Shown here: positions 1 through 7,112 of the stretch, in pieces
Layout of the letters: the number at the start of each line of letters is the position of its first letter
Position numbering within the stretch: position 1 is the stretch's first letter
DNA from: Microbacteriaceae bacterium
GTDB lineage: Bacteria; Actinomycetota; Actinomycetes; Actinomycetales; Microbacteriaceae
Assembly: GCA_025463615.1 (NCBI GenBank)
Contig: JAODAU010000148.1
Span: 1 to 7,825 of the forward strand
Direction: 5' to 3'
Length of the DNA stretch: 7,825 nt
The notes under the pieces: generated by a model
Seen by the model: only the letters and a program-made list of their open reading frames with translations
Told to the model about the DNA's origin: nothing
Databases searched by the model: none
Translations under genes and position numbers: made by a program

Positions 1-741
1 CTTCGGGTTGAGCGTGCTCGGCGCGACGGGCACTTCGCTGATGTGCTGGTATGCGACCGCCGCCGCGCGCTCGCCGCGGAACGGGGGTCGGCCGGTGAGG
101 AGTTCGAAGAGCACGACGCCCGTGGAGTAGAGGTCGGTGCGCGCATCCACCGCCTCGCCGCGGGCCTGCTCGGGCGAGAAGTACTGGGCGGTGCCGATGA
201 GCGAGCTCGCGTCGGCGACCGTCGCCGCGTTGTCCGAGACAGCTCGCGCGATGCCGAAGTCCATGACCTTGACCTGGCCGTTGGCGGTGACCATCACGTT
301 GGCCGGCTTGATGTCGCGGTGCACGAGCAGGGCGCGGTGGCTGTATTCGAGGGCGGTGAGGATGCCGCTCACGATGTGCACGGCCTCCTTGGGGTCGACC
401 GGGCCCTCCGCGATGATGTCGCGGAGCACGCGACCATCCACGTATTCCATGACGATGTAGGGGACCTGGGTCTCGAGGCCGTTCTCGCCGGTGACCGTCT
501 CCTCGCCGGCGTCGAAGACGCGGACGATGGTCGGGTGCGCCATGCGCGCCGCCTTCTGCGCCTCCTCGCGGAACAGCACCCGGAACTTCGGGTCGGTGGC
601 GAGCGAAGGCTTGAGGAGCTTGATGGCGACGCGGCGGCCGAGGCGCGAGTCGGTGCCGACGTGAACGTCGGACATCCCGCCGCGTCCGATGAGGGCACCG
701 ACCTGGTAGCGGCCTGCAAGCAGGCGGGTGCCTTCGGTCAC
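1..741 (-). CDS. pknB: Ser/Thr protein kinase PknB, N-terminal 247 residues (3' end outside window)
   Basis: This is the cytoplasmic kinase domain of a Hanks-type Ser/Thr kinase, cut at the left window edge. The transmembrane and PASTA part expected for PknB lies outside. Visible motifs are the glycine loop IGRGGMSDVH (residues 18-27), ATP lysine K41 in VAIK, helix-C glutamate near E60, catalytic loop HRDIKPAN (141-148, base D143), DFG at 161-163, and GTAQYFSPEQ (183-192). The loop has Ser as its third glycine (G-x-G-x-x-S), as I recall for M. tuberculosis PknB. The start is GTG at 741. An AGGAG lies 9 bases upstream, an in-frame TAG sits at 775-777, and no other start codon lies between them. 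It is last in the visible operon, 86 bases after pknA. In relatives PknB senses muropeptides and lipid II and phosphorylates cell-wall and division proteins. Odd: the activation loop (161-184) lacks the usual threonine pair (A176 and A178). Confidence 0.95.
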   Translation of the reverse strand, partial: MTEGTRLLAGRYQVGALIGRGGMSDVHVGTDSRLGRRVAIKLLKPSLATDPKFRVLFREEAQKAARMAHPTIVRVFDAGEETVTGENGLETQVPYIVMEYVDGRVLRDIIAEGPVDPKEAVHIVSGILTALEYSHRALLVHRDIKPANVMVTANGQVKVMDFGIARAVSDNAATVADASSLIGTAQYFSPEQARGEAVDARTDLYSTGVVLFELLTGRPPFRGERAAAVAYQHISEVPVAPSTLNPK

Positions 742-750
742 GATGCTCTT

Positions 751-755
751 CTCCT
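751..755 (-). promoter_or_regulatory. Shine-Dalgarno site of pknB
   Basis: Read on the minus strand this is AGGAG, followed by 9 bases (AAGAGCATC) and then the GTG start at 741. It fixes the GTG as the pknB start. It is the clearest ribosome-binding site in the window; the upstream genes overlap or nearly touch and appear to rely on translational coupling. Confidence 0.8.
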
Positions 756-780
756 GTGTGGTGCGGGGCGAGTGCTAGCC

Positions 781-786
781 AGTGTA
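781..786 (-). promoter_or_regulatory. possible -10 element of an internal pknB promoter
   Basis: On the minus strand the hexamer is TACACT, which matches TATAAT at four of six positions including the key T1, A2 and T6. It lies about 39 bases upstream of the pknB start, leaving room for a short leader that includes the AGGAG. I find no convincing -35 hexamer at 16-18 bases spacing (the sequence there reads near CCGATC) and no extended TGn, so the promoter is only a suggestion. Confidence 0.25.
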
Positions 787-792
787 CCGGGT

Positions 793-816
793 GGCCCCTG
801 AGGGATCGGTGGGGCC
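793..816 (-). terminator. GC-rich hairpin between pknA and pknB (attenuator or weak terminator candidate)
   Basis: Perfect 6-base arms, GGCCCC and GGGGCC, flank a 12-base loop on the transcribed strand, starting about 12 bases after the pknA stop codon. There is no U-tract after it, so it is not a classical intrinsic terminator. It could slow polymerase, stabilise the pknA 3' end, or be chance in GC-rich DNA. Confidence 0.3.
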
Positions 817-827
817 GCGCGCCCCCG

Positions 828-2492
828 TCAGTTGACCGTGAGAACCGACGGCGGCGAGGCCGTGGACTGCGCACCGGAGCAGTTTGCGACGTACGTGATC
901 GTGTAGGTCGCGCCGCTCGCGGCGCCCGCCGGGACGCCGACCTGGATGGTCGACGTGTTTCCGGGAACCGGGCTCGCCGGGGTGAGCGTGGCGGTGGGCG
1001 CACCCGTGCTCGGGGTGATCGTGAACGCGTAGCTGGTGAGCGTCGACTGGTTCGGGCAGGCCGTGTACGCGGTGATGCCGAACGATGCGCTCCCACCCGC
1101 ATCCGCGGTCTGGGAGGGCGGCGTGAGCCCGGCGGGCGCGGGCGGCGTCGGGAACGCGCCGTAGAACTTCACGGTGACGTTCGAGCCCTTGTCGAGGTTG
1201 CCCGTCGGGGCGACGGAGAACGCGGTGCCGGCGTCCGCGGGCGTGGGGGGCGTTCCCGCATCGGGCACGAGGGTGCCGGAGAGCTGGAACGAGCTGAGCA
1301 GGGCATTGACCTGCGCCGGCGTCTTGCCCATGAACTGGTCCGGGGTGATCGTCACGGTCGAGCTGGTCGGGGTGGTCGACGGCGTCGGGCTCGGCGGTAC
1401 CGAGGAGTGCGTCACGGACGGGCTCTTCGACGGCGCCGGCTTGCCGGAGGGGTTGCCGAGCAGCGTGATCAGCGAGATGACGAGCACGACAAGAAGGATG
1501 AAGATGAGCGCGACGAGTGGCCACGTCCACGGGCTGCGCCGCTTCGACACCTGCGTGGGGTCCTGCGGCGGCGGGCCGGAGGCGGGCATGACCGTGGTCG
1601 CGAGCGACGTGCTGGGCGAGAGGGTCTTGGTGGCGCCGAGAACGCCGGGCACGGATGCCGCGGCCCCCGAGACATCCCCGCGGCGCAGCGCCTGCGCGGC
1701 TCGCGCGAGGTGCGCGGCGGAGGCGGGGCGATCGGCGGGGTTTTTGGCGATGCAGGCGAAGACGAGGTTGCGCACCGGCTCCGCGACGGTGACGGGCAGG
1801 TCGGGCGCGATCTCGTTGATCTGCGCCATGGCGATGGCGACCTGCGACTCGCCCGTGAACGGGCGGCGGCCCGCGAGCGCCTCGTAGGCGACGATCCCGA
1901 GCGAGTAGATGTCGGTGGTGGGCGACGCGGGGTGCCCGCTCGCCTGCTCCGGCGAGAGGTACTGCACGGTGCCCATGACCTGGCCGGTGGCGGTGAGCGG
2001 CACCTGGTCGGCGATGCGGGCGATGCCGAAGTCGGTGATCTTGACGCGGCCGTCCGGGGTGATCAGCAGGTTGCCCGGCTTGATGTCGCGGTGCACGAGC
2101 CCCGCGGAGTGCGCGGCATGGAGCGCCGACGCGGTCTGGGCGACGATGTCGAGCACCCGATCCGTCGACAGCACGCGCTCGCGCTCGAGGATGGTGGAGA
2201 GCGCCTCGCCGGGCACCAGCTCCATGACGAGGTAGGCACTGCCGTCCTCCTCGCCGTAGTCGAAGACGTTGGCGATGCCCTCGTGGTTGACGAGCGCCGC
2301 GTGACGGGCCTCGGCACGGAACCGCTCGAGGAAGCCCGGGTCGCCGAGGTACTCGTCCTTGAGGATCTTGATGGCGACGGTGCGCCCGATCACGAGGTCG
2401 GTGGCTTGCCAGACCTCGCCCATGCCGCCGATGGCGACGCGGCTGGAGAGCTGGTAGCGCCCTCCGAACGTGAGGCCGCTCGTGGGTCTCAT
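828..2492 (-). CDS. pknA: Membrane Ser/Thr protein kinase PknA with extracellular PASTA-like and Ig-like domains
   Basis: A 554-residue transmembrane Hanks-type kinase. Kinase domain about 13-270: glycine loop [10 protein letters not shown] (19-28), ATP lysine K42, helix-C E61, HRDIKPGN (134-141, base D136), DFG at 154-156, activation-loop T167 and T169, [10 protein letters not shown] (174-183). The first loop glycine is Ala (A-x-G-x-x-G), a trait I recall in M. tuberculosis PknA; this and the position before pknB support the name. A low-complexity linker follows, then basic KRR (317-319) before one membrane span (about 324-346), which fits an inside kinase. Outside is a Pro/Ser/Thr-rich stretch (347-378), one degenerate PASTA-like repeat (about 378-445) and an Ig-like beta-rich domain (about 450-554) with C479 and C538. 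The start ATG overlaps the pbpA stop by four bases. Known role in relatives: control of growth, shape and division, together with PknB. The extracellular domains are assigned by eye. Confidence 0.93.
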   Translation of the reverse strand: MRPTSGLTFGGRYQLSSRVAIGGMGEVWQATDLVIGRTVAIKILKDEYLGDPGFLERFRAEARHAALVNHEGIANVFDYGEEDGSAYLVMELVPGEALSTILERERVLSTDRVLDIVAQTASALHAAHSAGLVHRDIKPGNLLITPDGRVKITDFGIARIADQVPLTATGQVMGTVQYLSPEQASGHPASPTTDIYSLGIVAYEALAGRRPFTGESQVAIAMAQINEIAPDLPVTVAEPVRNLVFACIAKNPADRPASAAHLARAAQALRRGDVSGAAASVPGVLGATKTLSPSTSLATTVMPASGPPPQDPTQVSKRRSPWTWPLVALIFILLVVLVISLITLLGNPSGKPAPSKSPSVTHSSVPPSPTPSTTPTSSTVTITPDQFMGKTPAQVNALLSSFQLSGTLVPDAGTPPTPADAGTAFSVAPTGNLDKGSNVTVKFYGAFPTPPAPAGLTPPSQTADAGGSASFGITAYTACPNQSTLTSYAFTITPSTGAPTATLTPASPVPGNTSTIQVGVPAGAASGATYTITYVANCSGAQSTASPPSVLTVN

Positions 2493-3928
2493 TTGTTCAA
2501 CACCGCCTCTATGACTGACTTCGCGATCGGGGCCGCGACAACATTGCCGAAGCTCGTCTGGTTCTCTACGACCACGGCGACAGCCACCTGCGGGTCGTTG
2601 GCGGGAGCGAAACCGGTGAACCAGAGCGTGTACGGCTTGCCATCGCCGTTCTGGGCTGTGCCTGTCTTACCGGCAACATCGACTCCTGCAATTCTTGCAT
2701 TACTGGCTGCTCCATTGGCGACGTTCGCGATCATGAGTGTGGTGAGTGTCGAGGCAGTGTCGGAACTGATCGGATGCCCGAGCGACACCTGCTGGTAGGG
2801 CTGCACCACCGAGAGGTTGGGGGCCGTGATCTGCTGGATGAGGGTGGGCTTCATGAGATCCCCGCCGTTCGCGATCGCGGCGGTGGTCATCGCGATCTGC
2901 AGCGGGGTGACCCGGTCGTCGTATTGGCCGAACGACGAGAGCATCGTCTGCGAGTCATCCAGTCCGCTGGGGTAGGTGCTGGGCGTGACGGACATCGGCA
3001 CGGAGAGCGCCTGGCCGTAGCCGTAGGCCTTCGCGTACTTGGCGATCTCGTCCTGGCCGAGCGCGAGCCCGAGCTCGGCGAACGGGATGTTGCAGCTGAG
3101 CCGGAGCGCCGTGGCGATCGTGACGGTCGGGGTTCCGCCGCAGGTGCCGCCCTCCGCGTTGTTGATGTACGTGTTGGTGCCGGGCAGTTTCAGCGTGGGC
3201 GGGTTGGGGAACTCGCTGTCGGGCGTGTAGCGGCCGCTGTCGAACGCGGCGGAGGCCACGACGAGCTTGAACACGGAACCCGGGTGGTAGAGGTCGCCCG
3301 CGATCGACCGGTTGAGCAGCGGGCGCAGCGGCGAGCCGATGAGCGCCTTGTACTGCGCGATCACGTCGTTCGTGTCGTGCGACGCCAGCACGTTCGGGTC
3401 GTACGCCGTCTTCGAGATCATCGCCAGGATGGCGCCGGTCTTCGGGTTGATCGCGACGACGGCTCCGGTGTGGTTTCCGAACGCGTCCCACGCCGCCTGC
3501 TGCACCTTCGGGTCGATGGTGGTCGCGACCGCGGCGCCCTTCGGGGTCTGCCCCGTGAGGATGGCGTTCACCTTGTCGAGGAACTGGTCGTTGGCGTTGC
3601 CGCTGAGATAGTCGTTGAGCGCGCCCTCGATGCCGGTGTTGCCCTGGTTGAGCGTGAAATATCCGGTGACCGCGGAGTAGAGCTCGGGCTGCGGGTAGAC
3701 GCGCTGGAACTTGTAGGCGTCGCTCGAGGGCGTGGACTCGGCGATGGGCTGGCCGGCGACGAGGATCGGGCCGCGCTCCGCCGAGTAGCTGTCGTACAGG
3801 GTGCGCACGTTGTGCGGGTTGTTGCGCAGGTTGTCCACCTGGAACACCGTGATCACCGTCGTGGAACTGAAGAGCAGCACGAACATGATGAGCACGACCA
3901 TGCTCACGCGCTTGAGTTCGCGGTTCAT
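2489..3928 (-). CDS. pbpA: Class B penicillin-binding protein (peptidoglycan transpeptidase) PbpA
   Basis: A 479-residue class B PBP, close to the usual PbpA length (about 490). It has a short cytoplasmic tail, one membrane anchor (about 9-31), a small dimerisation/pedestal region (about 40-135) and a transpeptidase domain (about 150-475). Active-site motifs are complete: S218-V-F-K221 (SxxK, acylated serine S218), S278-C-N280 (SxN) and K421-T-G423 (KTG). It cross-links peptidoglycan stems outside the membrane and binds beta-lactams; its partner is the adjacent RodA, which makes the glycan strands. The start ATG overlaps the rodA stop by four bases, and the stop overlaps the pknA start in the same way, so coupled translation is likely. 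C263 and C279 are the only cysteines and could form a disulfide. Odd: codons 391-430, around KTG, are unusually rich in A/T-ending codons. Confidence 0.96.
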   Translation of the reverse strand: MNRELKRVSMVVLIMFVLLFSSTTVITVFQVDNLRNNPHNVRTLYDSYSAERGPILVAGQPIAESTPSSDAYKFQRVYPQPELYSAVTGYFTLNQGNTGIEGALNDYLSGNANDQFLDKVNAILTGQTPKGAAVATTIDPKVQQAAWDAFGNHTGAVVAINPKTGAILAMISKTAYDPNVLASHDTNDVIAQYKALIGSPLRPLLNRSIAGDLYHPGSVFKLVVASAAFDSGRYTPDSEFPNPPTLKLPGTNTYINNAEGGTCGGTPTVTIATALRLSCNIPFAELGLALGQDEIAKYAKAYGYGQALSVPMSVTPSTYPSGLDDSQTMLSSFGQYDDRVTPLQIAMTTAAIANGGDLMKPTLIQQITAPNLSVVQPYQQVSLGHPISSDTASTLTTLMIANVANGAASNARIAGVDVAGKTGTAQNGDGKPYTLWFTGFAPANDPQVAVAVVVENQTSFGNVVAAPIAKSVIEAVLNK

Positions 3929-5331
3929 TCGATCACCAGCCTCGGCTGGTTGCGCACGCTGTCCGAGAGGCGCAGAAGCAGCGCTGCGATGATCCAGTTG
4001 GCCACGAGCGAGGAGCCGCCGGCCGCGAGGAACGGGGTGGTGAGGCCGGTGAGCGGGATGACCCGGGTGACGCCGCCCACGACGATGAAGACCTGCAGGG
4101 CGATGACGAACGAGAGGCCCACGCCGAGCAGGCGGCCGAAGTCATCCTGCCCGGCGAAGCCGATGCGGAAGCCGCGCGAGACGAACAGCAGGTAGAGCGC
4201 GAAGATGGCGAACAGGCCCACGAGGCCGAGCTCCTCGCCGAGGCTCGCGATGATGTAGTCGCTCTCAGCGAGCGGCACGATCGTGGGGCGCCCCTGGCCG
4301 AGCCCGGTGCCGACGAGCCCGCCGTGCGCCAGGCCGAACAGGCCCTGCACGAGCTGGTAGCTGCCGCCCACCTTGTCGTAGATGGCCGGGTTGAACGGGT
4401 CGAGCCACGAGGTGAACCGGCCGTGCACGTAGCTGAGCGTCGACCCGGCTATCACGGCGCCGCCCACGAACAGGGCGAGACCCAGGATGACCCAGCTGAT
4501 GCGCGCCGTAGCCACGTAGATCATCACCAGGAACAGGCCGAAATAGAGCAGGGCCGTGCCGAGGTCGCGCTGGAAGATGAGCACCACCATCGCGGCGGCC
4601 CAGATCACGAGGATCGGGCCCAGGTCGCGGGCGCGGGGCAGCCGCATCCCGAGGAACCGGCGGCCCACCATCGACAGGCTGTCGCGCGCGGTCACGAGGT
4701 AGCCGGCGAAGAAGATGGCGAGCGCGATCATGGCCAGCTCGCCGGGCTGGAACGTGAACGAGCCGATGCCGATCCAGAGTCGCGCGCCGTTCACCGTGCG
4801 CCCGATGCCGGGGAGCATGGGCAGCAGAAGCAGCACGATGCCCACGAACATCGCCACGTAGCGGTAGCGCTGCAGCACCCGTTGGTTGCGGATGAGTACG
4901 AGCACGGCGGTGGCGATGATCATCGCCATCGCGGTCCACGCGATCTGGCGGATGCCCGCCGACCCCCACCCGGTGAGCTTCTTGGCGAGGTCGATGCGGT
5001 AGATCATCGCGATGCCGATGCCGTTGAGCAGGAAGATCACCGGCAGGATGAACGGATCGGCCTCGGGCGCCACGAACCGCAGCACGATGTGCATCGCGAT
5101 CGCCAGCACCCCCAGCGCTCCCGTGAGGATGAGCATGTTCGGGAACAGCCGCCCGAGCGCCCCCAGCTGCACGAGCGTCACCGCGAACAGCACGATCAGG
5201 ATGGCGAAGATCAGCAGGGCGAGCTCGAGGTTGCGCAGCTTGGCGGGCACGCGGATGCGCTTGATCGTGCGCGTGAACACCTGCAGCGGGCCGGCATCGA
5301 CGGGGCGTGGAACGGTTGTGGCCTGGCTCAT
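3925..5331 (-). CDS. rodA: SEDS-family peptidoglycan glycosyltransferase RodA (FtsW/RodA/SpoVE)
   Basis: A 468-residue polytopic membrane protein with roughly 11-12 hydrophobic spans and a hydrophilic N-terminal tail of about 35 residues. SEDS signatures are clear: GARLWIGIGSFTFQPGE (182-198), QRDLGTALL (254-262) with D256 at the position of the essential SEDS aspartate, ESDYIIASLGEELGLVG (356-372), and VIPLTGLTTPFLAAGGSS (424-441). SEDS proteins polymerise lipid II into glycan strands in partnership with a class B PBP, here the overlapping pbpA. That pairing and the kinase-cluster context favour RodA over FtsW, which usually sits with mur genes. The start is ATG 5331, two bases after the pstP stop (TGACCATG). 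The frame stays open far upstream, but that extension runs antiparallel in quality to no known protein and overlaps pstP in another frame, so it is not used. Confidence 0.95.
   Translation of the reverse strand: MSQATTVPRPVDAGPLQVFTRTIKRIRVPAKLRNLELALLIFAILIVLFAVTLVQLGALGRLFPNMLILTGALGVLAIAMHIVLRFVAPEADPFILPVIFLLNGIGIAMIYRIDLAKKLTGWGSAGIRQIAWTAMAMIIATAVLVLIRNQRVLQRYRYVAMFVGIVLLLLPMLPGIGRTVNGARLWIGIGSFTFQPGELAMIALAIFFAGYLVTARDSLSMVGRRFLGMRLPRARDLGPILVIWAAAMVVLIFQRDLGTALLYFGLFLVMIYVATARISWVILGLALFVGGAVIAGSTLSYVHGRFTSWLDPFNPAIYDKVGGSYQLVQGLFGLAHGGLVGTGLGQGRPTIVPLAESDYIIASLGEELGLVGLFAIFALYLLFVSRGFRIGFAGQDDFGRLLGVGLSFVIALQVFIVVGGVTRVIPLTGLTTPFLAAGGSSLVANWIIAALLLRLSDSVRNQPRLVIE
3935..3950 (-). repeat. 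16-base inverted repeat at the rodA end, just before pbpA
   Basis: Perfect 7-base arms ACCAGCC and GGCTGGT flank two bases. In RNA this could fold as a 6-bp stem with a CGAG loop. It lies inside the last rodA codons, ending 6 bases before the pbpA ATG at 3928, and it overlaps GAGG, the only Shine-Dalgarno-like bases there. It could gate pbpA initiation until rodA ribosomes melt it. This is inference. Confidence 0.35.
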
Positions 5332-5333
5332 GG

Positions 5334-6575
5334 TCAGTTCGCGCCGGAGCCGAGGCGTTGGATGATGCTCTTGGCGTCGGACAGGCTGTCGGCGCTGATG
5401 GTGTCCTGCACGGTCTGCCGCGCGTAGCTGTCGAGGTCGGAGAGCTGGATGCTCGTCTGCTGGTACACGCTGTGCAGCGAGATCGGCCCGATGTCCTGCT
5501 GCACGCCGCGGTAGATGGCGACGGTCTGGCCGTCCACGCCCACGTAATAGTGGGTCTGCGTGACGCGGTAGCCGACGAAGAGAGCCGTGACGATGAGGAG
5601 CACGACGATGATCACGCCGACCAGCCACCCGATGCGGCGGTTGCGGGCCCGTCGGCGGTCCTCGAGGATCAGCTCGTCGAGGTACTCCTCCGACTCCGGC
5701 TCGAAGTGGCTGTCCTCCTGCTGAGTCGACTTGAGCGGATGCAGCAGCAGCGTCGGCAGGCGCAGCGGCCGCCGCCCGGTGTCGCCCTCGAACGTGAGCG
5801 GGAGCGCGGCCGACCCGACGATCGCGGCGGGCACTGAGGAGGAGTCGCCGCTCTCGTCGATGTCCACGATCACGACGGTGACGTTGTCGGGAGCGCCCTG
5901 GTCGAGGCTCTCCTTGATGAGCCGGTCCGCGGCATCCCGGGCGTTCGCCAGGCCGTTGAGCACGATCTCGATCTTCTCGTCCGAGACGTAGCTCGAGAGG
6001 CCGTCCGAGCAGAGGAGCCAACGATCGCCCGGCTTGACGTCGTGCACCGTGGTGTCGATCTCGGGGGCGGCATCCACGTCCCCGAGCACGCGCATGAGCA
6101 CGGAGCGGCGCGGGTGCACGGCCGCCTCCTCCGGGGTGATGCGGCCGCTGTCGACGAGGCGCTGCACGAAGGTGTGGTCCGCAGTGATCTGCTTCAGCTT
6201 GCCGTCGCGCAGCAGGTAGATGCGGGAGTCGCCGATGTGGGCGATGGCGATGGCGTCGCCGGAGCGCAGGATGGCGCTGACAGTCGTGCCCATGCCGGTG
6301 AGTTCGGGATGCTCGAACACGGTCTCGGCCAGCAGCGAGTTGGCGGCGATGAGGGAGGCGTGCAGCGCGAACTCGGCGTCGTTGGCGGAGGCGTAGGGCC
6401 GATCCGCCTCCATCACGCGTTTCAGCGCGAGCGCGGAGGCGACGTCGCCGCCCGCGTGGCCGCCCATGCCGTCGGCGACGACGAAGAGCTGCGTGCCCGC
6501 ATACCCGGAATCCTGGTTGTTCGCCCGGATCTTGCCGACATGCGAGACAGCCACGCTCTTTCCCGAAGCTGCCAT
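5334..6575 (-). CDS. pstP: Membrane PP2C-type Ser/Thr protein phosphatase PstP
   Basis: A 413-residue PPM/PP2C-family, metal-dependent Ser/Thr phosphatase that reverses PknA/PknB phosphorylation. The catalytic domain is about 6-240: IRANNQD (16-22), ADGMGGHAGG (34-43, metal ligand D35), GMGTT (94-98), IGDSRIYLLRDG (114-125), LLCSDGL (188-193, metal ligand D191), APDNVTVV (228-235, D230). A linker with an acidic stretch (about 287-306) and a basic patch (RRRARNRR, 307-314) leads to one membrane span (about 316-336), placing catalysis in the cytoplasm. About 77 residues remain outside, far fewer than the roughly 190 I recall for M. tuberculosis PstP. The start ATG lies 3 bases after the fhaB stop and the stop lies 2 bases before rodA. 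No strong Shine-Dalgarno is seen, so coupled translation is likely. Confidence 0.95.
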   Translation of the reverse strand: MAASGKSVAVSHVGKIRANNQDSGYAGTQLFVVADGMGGHAGGDVASALALKRVMEADRPYASANDAEFALHASLIAANSLLAETVFEHPELTGMGTTVSAILRSGDAIAIAHIGDSRIYLLRDGKLKQITADHTFVQRLVDSGRITPEEAAVHPRRSVLMRVLGDVDAAPEIDTTVHDVKPGDRWLLCSDGLSSYVSDEKIEIVLNGLANARDAADRLIKESLDQGAPDNVTVVIVDIDESGDSSSVPAAIVGSAALPLTFEGDTGRRPLRLPTLLLHPLKSTQQEDSHFEPESEEYLDELILEDRRRARNRRIGWLVGVIIVVLLIVTALFVGYRVTQTHYYVGVDGQTVAIYRGVQQDIGPISLHSVYQQTSIQLSDLDSYARQTVQDTISADSLSDAKSIIQRLGSGAN

Positions 6576-6578
6576 GTG

Positions 6579-7112
6579 CTACCGCCGAAGTTCGAAGCTT
6601 GTCGTGCCGATCCGGACCGGGGTATTGAGGGGAACGGGGGTCGGGAGGGTCACACGCACACCGTCGAGGAACGTGCCGTTGGTCGAGTCTAGGTCTTGCA
6701 CCACCCACTGGTCGTCCCAGCGCATCAGGCGCGCGTGGTGCGTCGACGTGTAGTCGTCGCGGATCACGAGACCGCTCTCACTGCTGCGGCCGATGGTGAG
6801 CGGCTCGTCGGGCAGGGTGAGCTCGAGGCCCTCCTTCGGCCCCGCGGTGATCACGAGCCGCGTGGCGAGGCCCGTCCTGGCGGGGGGAGAGGATGCCGGC
6901 GCCGGTCGTGCTGCGGGCGCCGCGGCGAGCGGGGCTGCCGAGGGCGCCATCGCCGAGGCGACGAACGGAGCCGCGTTCGACGGCTGCGACGGGAGTTTGC
7001 GCACGCGCTGCCCGAACAGGTCGGTGCGCAGCGCGTAGACGACAGCGAAGACGAAGACCCAGAGGATGAACAGCAGCCCGAACCGCAGCAGCAGCAGGGT
7101 CAGTTGGCTCAT
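6579..7112 (-). CDS. fhaB: Membrane-anchored FHA-domain protein FhaB (FipA-like)
   Basis: A 177-residue phosphothreonine reader. It has an N-terminal membrane anchor (about 7-28), then YALRTDLFG (26-34), an Ala/Pro/Ser-rich flexible linker (about 41-82) and one FHA domain (about 84-175). FHA motifs are LTIGRSSES (105-113, phosphate-contact R109 and S110), TSTHHARL (122-129) and DSTNGTFLDG (142-151, N145). The FHA domain ends the protein. In mycobacteria FhaB/FipA binds phosphorylated partners of the division and envelope machinery; partners here are unknown. The start ATG overlaps the fhaA stop by four bases (ATGA), and pstP begins 3 bases after its TAG. Length and domain order are typical for the family. 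Confidence 0.92.
   Translation of the reverse strand: MSQLTLLLLRFGLLFILWVFVFAVVYALRTDLFGQRVRKLPSQPSNAAPFVASAMAPSAAPLAAAPAARPAPASSPPARTGLATRLVITAGPKEGLELTLPDEPLTIGRSSESGLVIRDDYTSTHHARLMRWDDQWVVQDLDSTNGTFLDGVRVTLPTPVPLNTPVRIGTTSFELRR

Noticed and set aside
770..778. CIRCE-like half site (GAGTGCTAG) in the pknA-pknB gap
   Set aside because: Only one half is present. The inverted half at the required 9-base spacing is missing on either strand.
756..2798. Long plus-strand open frame (680 residues) opposite pknA
   Set aside because: Its translation is Arg/Gly/Asp-rich low-complexity sequence typical of the antisense of G/C-ending codons. The minus strand carries clear kinase motifs over the same bases.
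2774..4195. Long plus-strand open frame (473 residues) opposite pbpA and the rodA end
   Set aside because: It has Arg/Val/Asp/Glu-rich composition with no recognisable motif, crosses two well-supported genes, and is explained by high GC3.
4324..5427. Plus-strand open frame (367 residues) opposite rodA
   Set aside because: It is His/Asp/Glu/Arg-rich antisense shadow of a hydrophobic membrane protein, with no domain.
5332..6708. In-frame N-terminal extension of rodA of about 459 residues
   Set aside because: The frame is open only because of GC bias. It overlaps pstP in a different frame, is Arg/Pro/His-rich, and the ATG at 5331 starts a normal-length SEDS protein.
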